A DNA stretch of 64,000 nt from Aedes albopictus (lineage: Eukaryota > Arthropoda > Insecta > Diptera > Culicidae), in the NCBI RefSeq assembly GCF_035046485.1, contig NC_085136.1, forward strand, positions 326,086,175 through 326,150,174, in the 5' to 3' direction. Below, one piece after another: positions 1-9,680 of the stretch. A program made the position numbers and the translations under genes. Within the stretch, counting starts at the first letter, position 1. Each line of letters opens with the position of its first letter. Under the pieces are notes generated by a model, which ran no database searches, was not told the DNA's origin, and saw only the letters and a list, made by a program, of their open reading frames with translations.

Positions 1-715
1 TTCACTCTGGAATCTCGTGAAGATTCTCTCTGGAATCTTGTGAAGATTCCCTCTGGAATCTCGTGAAGATTCCCTCTGGAATCTCGTGGAGATTCCCTCT
101 GGAATCTCGTGGAGATTCCCGCTGGAATCTCGTGGAGATTCCCGCTGAAATCTCGTGGAGATTCCCTTTGGAATCTCGTGGAGATTCCCTCTGGAATCTC
201 GTGGAGATTCCCTCTGGAATCTCGTGGAGATTCCCTCTGGAATCTCGTGGAGATTCCCTCTGGAATCTCGTGGAGATTCCCTCTGGAATCTCGTGGAGAT
301 TCCCTCTGGAATCTCGTGGATATTCTCTCTGGAATCTTGTGAAGATTCCCTCTGGAATCTCTTGGAGATTCCCTCTGGATCTCGTGGAGATTCCCCCTGG
401 AATCTCATGAAGATTCCGTCTGGAATCTCGCGAGCATTTCCTCAGGAATTTCGTGGAGATCCCCCCTGGAATCTCGTGGTGATTTCCCCTGGAATCTCAT
501 GGAGATTCCTCCTGGAATCTCATGAAGGTTCTCCCTGGAATCTCGTGGAGAATCCTCCTGGAATTTCATGGAAAATTTTTGTTGAATGACGTAGATATTT
601 CTTCTGGAGATTCGTGGAATCTTGAGTAGATTTCCTCTGGAATCTCGTGGAGATTTTTCCCGGGATCTCGTGAAGATTTCCCAAGGAATCTCGTAAAGGA
701 TTCCCCTGGAATCTC
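1..715. repeat. 23-bp satellite array (array 1), decaying to the right
   Basis: Tandem copies of a 23-bp monomer that can be written as ggaatctc-gtg-gagattcc-ctct. Each monomer holds an 8-bp inverted repeat around a 3-nt spacer. Copies are near identical from about 60 to 330 and increasingly mutated to about 715. The left end is cut by the window edge. Because 23 is not a multiple of 3, open frames of 77-144 codons run through it with a 23-residue period. They are by-products of the repeat, not genes. The array probably lies in an intron of cv-c, since the next feature downstream is an internal exon of that gene. Confidence 0.95.
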
Positions 716-764
716 GTTCCTCAGTTTTTTATAGCCTTTATTACCTCATTTTTGGTCCCAAAGC

Positions 765-860
765 TAGTCTACTGTAGTCTACCGTCGACGAGCTGACATT
801 CTCGCAATTCAGCAAAGACTTGAAGTGCTCTCTCCACCTGGCAGCTACCATAGTTTTATC
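765..860 (-). mobile_element. Short LINE remnant (linker between endonuclease and reverse transcriptase)
   Basis: Read on the minus strand, this stretch gives a peptide of the type RWRERFKSLLNCEN, a phrase typical of the region just before the reverse transcriptase of APE-type LINEs. Only about 30 codons are recognisable and there is no intact frame. The flanks (716-764, 861-868) show nothing else. Identification rests on family memory, so it is moderate at best. Confidence 0.45.
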
Positions 861-876
861 GCGTGATTGATATTTT

Positions 877-1074
877 CAGGCCCAGATTAAGAATTGCGGG
901 GGCCCGGGGCCCGAGAGGTTGTGAAGGCCGTGCGGAGATACAAATGCGATGAGCAATACAGTTTTTCTTTGTTTTTTGAGTAGTACTTAACCAAAAACGA
1001 TTTTTGTGGGGGATCCTAAAATGTAAGGGCCCGGGGTCCTGCCCCCCCCCCCCCCTCCCTTAGATCCGGCCCTG
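877..1074. mobile_element. hAT-type MITE, 198 bp
   Basis: The ends are imperfect inverted repeats (caggcccagattaag on the left, the complement of cttagatccggccctg on the right). They are flanked by an 8-bp duplication with one mismatch, gatatttt at 869-876 and ggtatttt at 1075-1082. An 8-bp target duplication and CAGGGCC-type ends fit the hAT superfamily. The interior holds gggcccgggg motifs near both ends and a run of Cs at 1041-1055. There is no coding capacity. Confidence 0.65.
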
Positions 1075-1400
1075 GGTATTTTCATAAAATGTCCGCATTC
1101 AGTTTTGTTGCATACTATTTTGCTCATCAGTATTCATATTTTCCTCATATTTGGTCGGCGTTTAGTCAGAGTGGACTACGCGATTTTTCGGGCAGGTAAA
1201 GATATGCTGAAGAATTCGTTGAACTTGAACTTTTCGACGTTATTTTGATACAGATGTGCCATTACATAAAACAATAATAGTATTTCTGAAAATAATGCTT
1301 GTACTTTCCGCGATTCTTGTATCAAATGCACTCATTTCTTTGTACAGCTCACTTTCTGATCTTACTAATAACTATCTATTTTATTTTTTATCTCATACAG
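1075..1400 (+). other. Intron of cv-c (3' part)
   Basis: AT-rich sequence with no recognisable element. It ends in a pyrimidine-rich stretch and the acceptor tcatacag at 1393-1400, directly before the START-domain exon. Confidence 0.6.
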
Positions 1401-1667
1401 GCCACGTGGTTGGGTATCGCTCAACACGTCCGACCCGACCGTAACGGTGTACTTCAAGAAGGTTGGCGATGGGCACCCGCTCCGGCTGTGGAAGGCTGTG
1501 ACCGAGGTAGAGGCACCTCCCACCGAGGTGATCAACCACATACTGAACGAACGGCACCTCTGGGATGACCATCTGCTCAAGTCGAGGATCGTGGAACGGC
1601 TGGATGCCGACACGGATGTATACCAGTACGTCTGCGGACAACCCATAACGGATTATTGTGTATTAAG
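1401..1667 (+). CDS. cv-c: cv-c, antepenultimate exon (START domain, first half)
   Basis: Exon of a Rho GTPase-activating protein with a C-terminal START lipid-binding domain (DLC1/STARD8/STARD13 family, fly crossveinless-c). The first base completes a codon from the previous exon. Translation from 1402 contains GWVSLNTSDPT, then VYFKKVGDGHPLRLWK, VEAPPTEV and ERHLWDDHLL, then the phrase DVYQYVCG. All of these line up with the START domain of DLC1 as I know it. The exon is bounded by an acceptor at 1399-1400 and the donor gtgag at 1668, and ends in phase 2. The RhoGAP and N-terminal parts lie to the left of the window. In flies the protein acts at the cell cortex to turn off Rho during epithelial morphogenesis; that role is knowledge of the family, not visible here. 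Confidence 0.88.
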
Positions 1668-1727
1668 GTGAGATTTGGGGTTTGTCGTTTCCTGGTAGAC
1701 TTTTACAAACTTTGGTGCTCATTATAG

Positions 1728-1907
1728 GCAATGGAACAAACAGCAATCACGAGGCGCTTGCGTCATCGTCGAGGTTTCTATCACTCACAATGGTGCTCAA
1801 CTGCTGCTCGGAGGAGTTCGAGGCGTCGTACTGGCATCCCGCTACCTCATCGAACCCTGCGGTAGTGGCAAATGCAAGCTAATGCATCTATCCCGTGTGG
1901 ACATGAA
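1728..1907 (+). CDS. cv-c: cv-c, penultimate exon (START domain, middle)
   Basis: Exon of 180 nt after a 60-nt intron (1668-1727, GT-AG). It reads in frame with the previous exon: QWNKQQSRGACVIVEVSI, then GVRGVVLASRYLIEPCGSGK and HLSRVDMK. The motif RYLIEPCGSGK is a hallmark of the DLC1-type START domain. It ends with two bases of a codon before the donor gtaag at 1908. Confidence 0.88.
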
Positions 1908-1972
1908 GTAAGATGATCGGCGTGGTTTTTGGAAATTCAAGTGAAGACTAATGACATTTCCAACTTTTTTAG

Positions 1973-2087
1973 GGGTCGCACACCGGATTGGTACAACAAA
2001 AACTACGGTCACATCTGTCAGCAATATCTTTCGAGAATCAAAAAGTTTTTCGAACACTACACCGAGGGACCTGAGAGCAAAGTATAA
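1973..2087 (+). CDS. cv-c: cv-c, last coding exon
   Basis: After a 65-nt intron (1908-1972) the frame continues KGRTPDWYNKNYGHICQQYL and ends EGPESKV followed by TAA at 2085-2087. Vertebrate DLC1 ends in a very similar way (DWY/EWY, GHLC, EGPETK). This supports both the gene call and the stop. Short introns of 60 and 65 nt are normal for dipteran genes. The protein end is intact, with no frameshift. Confidence 0.88.
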
Positions 2088-2775
2088 ACACACACACGTA
2101 GTTTCACACCACCACCGTCAAAGCAACATAACAAAACCACTAAAGCAAGCAAAGCATTATAAGTAATTAACACAGTCAAACCCACACACCACTACAAGCA
2201 AAGCAAAGCAACAACAACAAATCAAAAAAACTAAAAGCAACATAAGATTGAGAGTGTATCAAACGTTTCCAAACATTCCAAAATTTTGATTACCAAGTGC
2301 CTAAACCATGATATTTTCTTAGTTCGTTTCTTTAATTTGTGAAACGAAGAATCCCAGCATCATTGATAGAGAGGCGAAGAAGCGCATACAGGAAGGATAG
2401 ACGGAGGAGTACATTTTAAGAAGTTAGCAAGACGCAAGACGAGAGCAAGTAAACACAAAACTAAAACTAGTCCAAGCAAATCAACTTAACCAATTTCACA
2501 ACACTAATAACACGAATCACGTTTTTTTTTATTTTTATTATATAGATATTATTGTTAAAGTTTATATCGTAGAATGGAAGAAGAGAATCAAACACAGTAA
2601 GCAAAACAAAAAAAACTGAGGCAAATAATCTCAAGAACCGTTATTCTTATGGGACCAATGTCAATAACTGAAAACAAAAACAAAACAAAAAATATTATCG
2701 AGAAGAAAATAATCTCCGCAGTGGTCTTCGCTGTATGGTCAGTCAGTGCCAATAAATGTTCATTTTCCCCACACA
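2088..2775 (+). other. cv-c 3' untranslated region
   Basis: A-rich and CAAAGCAACA-rich sequence after the stop codon with no open frame of note. The likely 3' end is set by the poly(A) signal at 2751. A longer 3' UTR is possible. 2776-2940 is AT-rich and shows nothing recognisable. Confidence 0.6.
2751..2756 (+). terminator. Poly(A) signal for cv-c
   Basis: A canonical AATAAA follows the cv-c stop by about 660 nt, with T/G-rich sequence just after it (tgttcattttcc). It is the first canonical signal in the 3' UTR that I could find. Confidence 0.5.
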
Positions 2776-2949
2776 AAGAAGCAAAAGTTATAAAAATGGA
2801 AGCAAACAATCGTTGTATTCAAAACAGAACCGGAATTAAAGTATGTTACATTACTAATCGATGGATGATTATTATGATATATATATAGTGAATTAAATGA
2901 GATGTGGAAGCAGAAATAGAAGATTTTCGATGACTTACTTACTTTTAGT

Positions 2950-4640
2950 CTTAAGCGCCCACGGTGGTACATAGAGCTGAAATGAAAGATCTCCATCCTG
3001 GGCGATTGCCAGCCGTCGTCTTGATATGTGGCCAGGACAAATTTCTGTCCACTTGCTTGATTTCGTAGTTGAGGTTGCGCCACCATGAGCTTCTGGATCT
3101 ACCTCTGCTGCGATGTCCTGCTGGGTTCCAATCTAACGCTTGCTTGCAGATTTCGTTTCCGCCCCTGCGTAGAGTGTGGCCGACCCACCTCCACTTTCGC
3201 TCCCAAATTTCTGTCGCTATCGGTTTTTGATGACAACGACGATGGAGATTCTCGTTGGAGATCCAATTGTGAGGCCCCCATGCTCGAAGTATATACTGCA
3301 GGAATCTATTGATGAAGACCTGCAGCAGTTGAGTGTTCTCCACTGATACGCACCAAGTTTCACTGGCATACAGCAGCATAGATTTCACGTTTGAGTTGAA
3401 ATTTTTTTGATTGTTTTTCCATATATTTCTTAAACTCGCAAAAGCAGCCCTCGCCTTCTTGATCCGTGCATCTATGTCGATCTTGGTACCATACCATCTT
3501 CGACCACCATTTGGCTAGCAAGATATTGGAAGTTTCACTGCTTGCACAGCTACCGTGAAACTGGAAGGGTTGACCGCATTTACATCCAACGATTGGTCTT
3601 GTTGATGATGATGGTAAGACCTAAAACCGAGGAGAGATCGGCAAGATAGTTGAGATTACTTTGCTTATCAGAGCGCCATCGAGCTAGGAAAGCAACGCCA
3701 GTTCGAAGTCATTTATGGGCTCCAAGGTAATGGGCTACCACAGGAGCAATCCACGATCTCGTCGAATACGATGAGGAATAGTGGCGGTGATAGTATGCAT
3801 CCTTGCCTCACTCCAGTAACGACCCGGATGGGATCGGACAAGACGCCGTTGTACAGTACTCTGTACGAAAATGCCCTGTACTGTGCTTCAATGAGGCCGA
3901 CGGTTTTCTCAGAGACACCCTGGCGCCTAAGAGCTCTCCATATATTTTCGTGATTTAGACGATCAATCAATTCAGTCAAATTTTGAACTGAACAATGTTC
4001 AAATATGTTTAATCGTAGCGTGCCGTTTTTGAACTTCAACGCAAATTGATCGCGTTCAAATGCAACACTGAGAGTGGCACACTGTCACAAATTTCCTTCT
4101 CCGCAATTCATCCGGTATTCACAGAATATGGTACTAGTATCCTCGCAATAATCTTTACTCAGCTAATGGTTTCAACTGAAGCATTATAGAGTGTAAAATG
4201 AGTCACTGACCTTCAGCGTTCGGGCAGTGACCCCAGACGAGACAATGTTCGTGATTTAGACGATCGAAAACTTTTTCATAATCGATGAACACCAGGTAGA
4301 GAGACTCGTGGAATTCATTGATTGGCTCCAGGATCATAGTTGCGTCAATCTTCTCCTGTATCCGGTTAAGGATCACTTTGTAGAGGACTTTGAGAACGAT
4401 GCACAGCAACATGAATTACCGCCAATTATCGAATACAGTCTGGTCTTGGGCACCTTTGATAAGACGCCTTACTAAGAGCTTTGAGCGTCTTGGCTAATAC
4501 GCGATCGACCCCCATGGCCCCGTTCGATTTCATGCTGCGGATGGCTGTTCGTATTTGCGGCTTTCCAGCCTTCGTCGGCTAAGGAATCTACCCACCTTTC
4601 TGCCGGAGCCAGTGAAGACACATATGCCTGCTCAGGCTCG
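2950..4640 (-). mobile_element. APE-type LINE, reverse transcriptase and C-terminus, decayed
   Basis: Minus-strand pieces in order: MKSNGAMGVDRVLAKTLKAL (RT entry, about 4500-4560), LYLVFIDYEKVFDRLNHE (4240-4310), NHENIWRALRRQGVSEKT, GVRQGCILSPPLFLIVFDE (3730-3960), and LLYASETWCVS, ERKWRWVGHTLRRGGNEICK (2950-3390). This is the standard order of RT motif A, motif B and the C-terminal WRWxGHTLRR region. The motif C region (3400-3710) is broken by stops and frameshifts, and a 283-bp insertion splits motif A. The element is dead. The clade (RTE/CR1-like) is not resolved from sequence alone. Confidence 0.75.
3965..4247. mobile_element. Dispersed 0.28-kb repeat, copy 1, inside the LINE
   Basis: The insertion interrupts the LINE between the codons for DRLNHEN. 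The host sequence ttcgtgatttagacgatc (18 bp) is present on both sides, at 3947-3964 and 4248-4265. Bases 3976-4253 are almost identical, without any length difference, to 9147-9424. A duplication of this length suggests target-primed insertion of a SINE-like or truncated retroelement. No A or B box could be seen. The exact ends are uncertain by a few bases. Confidence 0.7.
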
Positions 4641-5280
4641 TCTACTCTCCAGTTCGAACTACATGTTGAGCCAGGACTACAAAAAGTAACGTCGATAATC
4701 GACTCCGCACCGTTCCGACTAAAGGTACTCTTGGTAACGGCATTAACCAGAGCGACAGCTAGTATGGCCAGAGTGTCTAGCAGGATCTGACCCCGCTGGC
4801 TGGCTCGTGAAAAAGCTTACCCATTCCACGGCCCAGGCATTGAAGTCACCTGCTATTACCACCGGCCTTCACCTTGTCAGGACGGTAGTCATACAATCCC
4901 GCATTTGCGTGAACTGCTCGATCGACCACCATGAAGGCGCATAACAGCTACAGAAGAAGACCCCGTTTACTTTGGAGACCACGAAGCCCTCATAGGTAGT
5001 AGACTCCAACCTGGATGGGGTATGAACCCGTCGCTCATATTCGCACTGTTGCTGCATTGCCATGACGAGCTCTTCCACGTCAGTGATCTCACCGAGGTTG
5101 TTCACCTTCAGAGTCGCCTCCGCTGTACGAGCCCTCACCTCGACCCGTTCGCCAAGGACGTCTTCCGTCAGTCATCCATGGGGGGTCCTCCCCCTGGTTT
5201 GCCGTACTCTGTTGCTAAGGGCATAACACTCTGTTCCTTTCCATCTTGGACAGGCTAACCTTTTCAGACCCACTCTTCCC
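4630..5280 (-). mobile_element. R1-like LINE fragment: end of ORF1 and start of endonuclease
   Basis: On the minus strand: TLKVNNLGEITDVEELVMAM (5050-5110, the end of an R1/I-type gag-like ORF1), then NGVFFCSCYAPSWW, then VVIAGDFNAWAVEW (4820-4862), and NGAESIIDVTF (about 4690-4720). GDFNAW is the core of the APE endonuclease of R1-clade LINEs. It is a different family from the fragment at 2950-4640, so two elements abut here. Several frameshifts and stops are present. Confidence 0.7.
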
Positions 5281-5884
5281 AGCTTTGGGCTACCTGCGAA
5301 AGCGAAGGCCTCTGTCTGGGTAGATGTCATAACCTAGCTTCCGTCGGTTCTGCCGCTGCTGCAGTTTCCAAGCGTTTTCGTGGTCTTGCTTGGCTTCGTT
5401 CATCGACTTTCAAAGTCGCAGCAGAGCCTGCTCAAGGTCCTTGCTTATGTTGGACTTCGAGCACGCAAAGTCGATGATTTTGAAAAGCAGCCATCAACGC
5501 AGTCGACGAAACGAGGAATGCAAAGCGGTTTTATTGAGAAGAATGCGGTAATGCTGCAGCATGAACCCCTACGATACAAACAGAAGCAAAAACAACAGAT
5601 CCGTCTCATTCGGAAGAAAAATCGCCACTTGGCTATGCTATCCATTATTCAACTTGATTGGTCTATTACCCATAAAAATGTAGCAAACATACATTTAAGG
5701 CAATTTGAAAATTTCAATTGAAGCCCAGTCGAAGTGGAAATGACTCACAACCAGTCGTTGTATTAAATAAAGTGGCAAGAAGGGCGGATGAAGCGATGAA
5801 CTTGGATGTTTTCGTCATCGGCGTCCCTACGATGCTGTTCGGAACTCGTCCTCAGCGTCAGGTTTTTGGTTCGACGATGTAGTC
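5281..5884. other. Unassigned, possibly decayed ORF1 of the R1-like LINE
   Basis: Contains an unbroken but unrecognised frame (5380-5721, plus) and a minus-strand frame with clustered arginines. I see no domain. Given the position just upstream of the R1-like endonuclease, it may be the rest of that element, but nothing proves it. Confidence 0.3.
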
Positions 5885-6480
5885 TTTGAAACTCCCTAAA
5901 ACGCCTCTGAAACTCATAGAAATGCCTCAGAAATCCTCTGAAATGCCCTTAAATGCATTGGAACATTTGAAACGCATCTGAAACCACCGGAGCCGCTCTC
6001 CTAATAAATGCCCTCATAATTACTCTGGAGTTCATCTGAAAGCCTGAAACTCCCTAAATAGCTGTAAAATATATTGGAACGCCTTAAAACCTCTGCCTGC
6101 CCCTTCCGACGCTCGTCTGACAGCCTGTAGAGCCGTACTTAACCCTGCATCCCTCCTAAACGCCAAGATGCCTTGTAAGGCCTTGAAACCCTCCTGAAAC
6201 CTCTCTTAAATTCACCCGAGAGCCCGTGAAGCCCTCTTAAAACAACGGGAACCTCCTGAAATTTCCTTAAAGCGTTTTCCAACCGCTCTCACCTTGCTGA
6301 AGCTCTCCTGACGGCTGCTGAACCTCTTGACACTTACGGAAGCGCCTTGAAACGTCTTGAAGCTTGAAGTCCCCTTACATTCTCGTAAACCACCTGAAAC
6401 CCCGGAAGTTGTCTCTGAACGCCTTGAAACACCTATCAAGTCCCTTGAAATGTCTTTGAAGCCATTCTGCAACCCTCCCT
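5885..6480. repeat. Degenerate short tandem repeat built on ctgaaac
   Basis: About 600 bp of loosely repeated phrases such as cctctgaaacgcc, cttgaaacgcc and cctgaaacc, spaced irregularly about 11-35 bp apart. The same kind of sequence recurs at 13930-14365. It looks like a very old, mutated minisatellite. No gene is present. Confidence 0.6.
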
Positions 6481-6545
6481 CTGATATCTCTGATAGTCGA
6501 AGACATATACCTTAGATATTGCAGATACTTACCTTACCGATCAGA

Positions 6546-7765
6546 CTAAGGCCGGGGTGGCCGCTGCTGTACATAGTAGCCGTATCCATTCCACTCGGTC
6601 CATGGCTGTTTGTCTCCAGTTCTGCACTCTGCGTAGGGTCCGCAGATCGTCCTCCACTTGGTCGACCCACCTAGCTCGCTGCCCTCAACGTCTTCTTGTA
6701 CCGGTCGGATGACTCTCGAGAACCATTTTAGTCGAGTTGCTATCCGACATCCTGATGACGTGACCGGTCCACCCGACGCGGTGTGATCGATGGTTGGTTC
6801 TCTCAGCAGCTGATGTGGCTCGTGGTTCATTCGCCTCCTCCAAGTCCCGTCTCCGCCGTTGGTTCTCTGCACGTAGGGTCCATGTTTCGTGCCCGGTCTA
6901 ACCAGCGTTTTGTAGATAGTAAACTTCGTGTTACGGCGAACTTTATTCGATCGTAGAGTTCTGCGGAGTCCAAAGTAAGCACGATTTCCTGCCACAATGC
7001 GCCTCTGAATTTCTCTGCTGGTGTCGTTTTCGGCGGTCACCAGTGAGCCCAAGTACACGAATTCTTCAACCGCCTCGATTTTATCACCGTCGATATAAAT
7101 TCGGGGTGGCGGGCACGGTGATTCCTCCCTGGAGCCCTTTGCCATCATGTACTTTGTCTTCGACACATTATTGACTAATCCGATTCGCCTGGCTTCACTC
7201 TTAAGTCGGATGTACGTTTCCGCCATCCTCTCAAATTTACGAGCAATAATATCAATATCATCAGCGAAACCAAGCAGCTGAACGGATTTCGTGAAAATCG
7301 TACCACTCGTGTTAATCCCCGCTCTCCTAATTCCACCCTCTAACGCAATGTTGAACAGCAAGCACGAAAGACCATCACCTTGCCGTAACCCTCTGCGAGA
7401 TTCGAAGGGTCTCGAGAGTGTCCCTGATACTCGAACTACGCACATCATTCGATCCATCGTCGCCTTGATCAATCGTATCAGTTTATCCGGGAATCCGTAC
7501 TCGTGCATAATCTGCCATAGCTGTTCTCGATCGATTGTATCATACGCCGATTTGAAATCGATGAACAAGTGATGTGTGGGCACGTTGTAATCGCGGCATT
7601 TCTGCAACACCTGGCGGATGGCGAACAGCTGGTCCGTTGTAGCTCGTTCACCCATGAATCCAGCCTGATATTTCCTCACGAACTCTCTTACAATCGGTGA
7701 TAGACGGCGGCCTAAAATTTGAGAGAGTATCTTGTGGGCAGCGCTCAGTAATGTGATCGTGCGGT
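6546..7765 (-). pseudogene. LINE family B reverse transcriptase, main part
   Basis: A long open stretch reads NYRTITLLSAAHKILSQIL, YQAGFMGERATTDQLF, HHLFIDFKSAYDTIDRE (motif A, catalytic D), RRGLRQGDGLSCLLFNIALE (motif B), LLGFADDIDI (motif C, FADD) and KTKYMMAKG, then YLGSLVTAENDTSREIQRRI. The catalytic motifs look intact. The frame shifts near 6900, after KTLVRPGTK, so the usual C-terminal phrase WVDQVEDDLRTLRR is out of frame. The start is cut off by a MITE. It cannot make a full protein. Confidence 0.85.
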
Positions 7766-7775
7766 AGTTCCCGCT

Positions 7776-7995
7776 ATAGATAGTAGAGTAAACATAGATC
7801 CGCGGACACCGCTGACTAAAATGTTTCAAGCGTGTAAGTAGTAATTTTCAAGAGTTCGACGGTTGAATATGACGTCATGCGCTCCATTGATGTTGTCCAA
7901 ATCGTGACGTCATGCTCGTTTGGATACAGATTTTGACAGTTCGTTTGGATACAATGGATTCATCAACACGGATCTATGTTTACTCTACTATCTAT
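7776..7995. mobile_element. 220-bp MITE with 25-bp TIRs and a 10-bp target duplication
   Basis: The ends are perfect inverted repeats starting atagatagtagagtaaaca. The host sequence agttcccgct is duplicated at 7766-7775 and 7996-8005. Because TIR and host share edge bases, the duplication could be read as 9-13 bp. Interior: two gacgtcatgc motifs and two cgtttggataca motifs, no coding. A duplication near 9-11 bp fits the Mutator (MULE) superfamily; that is inference. Confidence 0.75.
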
Positions 7996-8385
7996 AGTTC
8001 CCGCTATCCAACTTGTCGCCCTTTTTGTAGATGGGATACACGATACCACGATACACGATACCTCCGGTAATACTTCCTCCTCCCAAATCTTGGTAATGAC
8101 CCAGTGTTGTGCTCTCACCAGTACTTCTTCACCGTATTTTAGAAGCTCGCTTGGGAGTTGATCTGCTCCAGGGGCTTTGTTGTTTTTCAACCAGCTAGCC
8201 TCCTCCTCAATCTCTTGAAGGTCAGGGGCCGGAAGTCTTTCGTCCTGTGCACATACTCCTAGATCTGTTACCAAGCCACCTTCGGTATCACAAAATACGC
8301 AAACACGAGACGGAACACAACACTTATCGTTCTTACTAATTAAAAGGAACTTTAAAAAGCGCATGAGTTTTGATACATGGTGCGT

Positions 8386-9680
8386 GGCTTAGGGACAAAA
8401 CGTCGAAAGACAAAACGTCGAATGCCAAAACGTCGAATGCCAAAAGGTCGAATGCCAAAACGTCGAAAGGGACAAAACGTCGAAAGGACAAAACGTCGAA
8501 AACGTCGAAAACGAGTAATCCAAGCAAATAGTGAGTTCTTTATTCTTTTAAAGAATACTCATTCTTTCACTTGTATCTGTCAACAAGTTCAGAGGGAAGC
8601 CTTCCTGAGGCTCCCTAAAACAACACCGCAGGGTCGGCATGTTCCTTGACCAGTTCTTCGTGGGTAGGGAATATTCGCACTGTCGTATATAAAAAAAAAA
8701 CTCACATCACGTCACGTTAAGTGTAAAATTATTTTTTTCCCGAGCTTTCCTGGCTTCTCTTCTCTTACTTCTTTGAGGCCCCTTCTACTGACACCCAGTG
8801 TTGCATTTGAACTAAACGCGAGCCAAAAAGGAACTGAGCTTGGATGTGTCATCAAATCTTATGTGCTGCCCTAGGACTTTGTGACGCATCTGCATACATG
8901 CGTTGTTGCGCGAATATATGCGCCACAATGAAATGGGACATTTTGGCATCGGGCATTAAGATTCTGCACCGAAATCCGGATTTTCCGGTAATCCACGGTG
9001 ACCGAACTGGTTCCCCCTCTCAGAGGGTGACTTTCTGAATGAAATCAACCCAAGATTGTTTGAATTTGTGAAAAACTTGAAGGACACATGACCATTTATG
9101 TTTACCAGGTACCAGGGTGCCATGTTTTTGCGGGTGCAGTTCTTGATCAAATTTTGAACTGAACAATGATCAAATATGTTTAATCGTAGCGTGCCGTTTT
9201 TGAACTTCAACGCAAATTGATCGCGTTCAAATGCAACACTGAGAGTGGCACACTGTCACAAATTTCCTTCTCCGCAATTCATCCGGTATTCACAGAATAT
9301 GGTACTAGTATCCTCGCAATAATCTTTACTCAGCTAATGGTTTCAACTGAAGCATTATAGAGTGTAAAATGAGTCACTGACCTTCAGCGTTCGGGCAGTG
9401 ACCCCAGACGAGACAATGTTCGTGTGTCCCCGTTAATCAATTCGTCATCCTGCCATCTTGGTGGATCTACCGTATCACCACCCCTCTCAGGCTACCAACA
9501 GGATCGATTTAAATGCACACAAAATTAAAAAAAAATCCACGTTGAACTGTGAACACATACACGCTTTTCGACGTTTTGTCCTTTCGACGTTTTGTCCCTT
9601 CGACGTTTTGTCCCTTCGACGTTTTGGCATTCGACGTTCTGGCATTCGACGTTTTGGCATTCGACGTTTTGTCACCCATT
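8386..9680. mobile_element. Foldback-like element with tandem-repeat arms, 1.3 kb
   Basis: Both arms are short tandem arrays in inverted orientation: gacaaaacgtcgaaag / gccaaaacgtcgaat units at 8394-8516, and their complements at 9566-9672. The Penelope sequence catggtgcgt is duplicated at 8376-8385 and 9681-9690 (10 bp). Between the arms lies unrelated DNA, including copy 2 of the 0.28-kb repeat. There is no transposase, so it is non-autonomous. The duplication length fits Mutator-like or foldback elements. Confidence 0.75.
9147..9424. mobile_element. Dispersed 0.28-kb repeat, copy 2
   Basis: Matches 3976-4253 over 278 bp with no length difference and only scattered substitutions (for example atgatca versus atgttca). 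No clear flanking duplication is visible here. It lies inside the foldback element, so the repeat predates or was captured by it. Confidence 0.75.
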
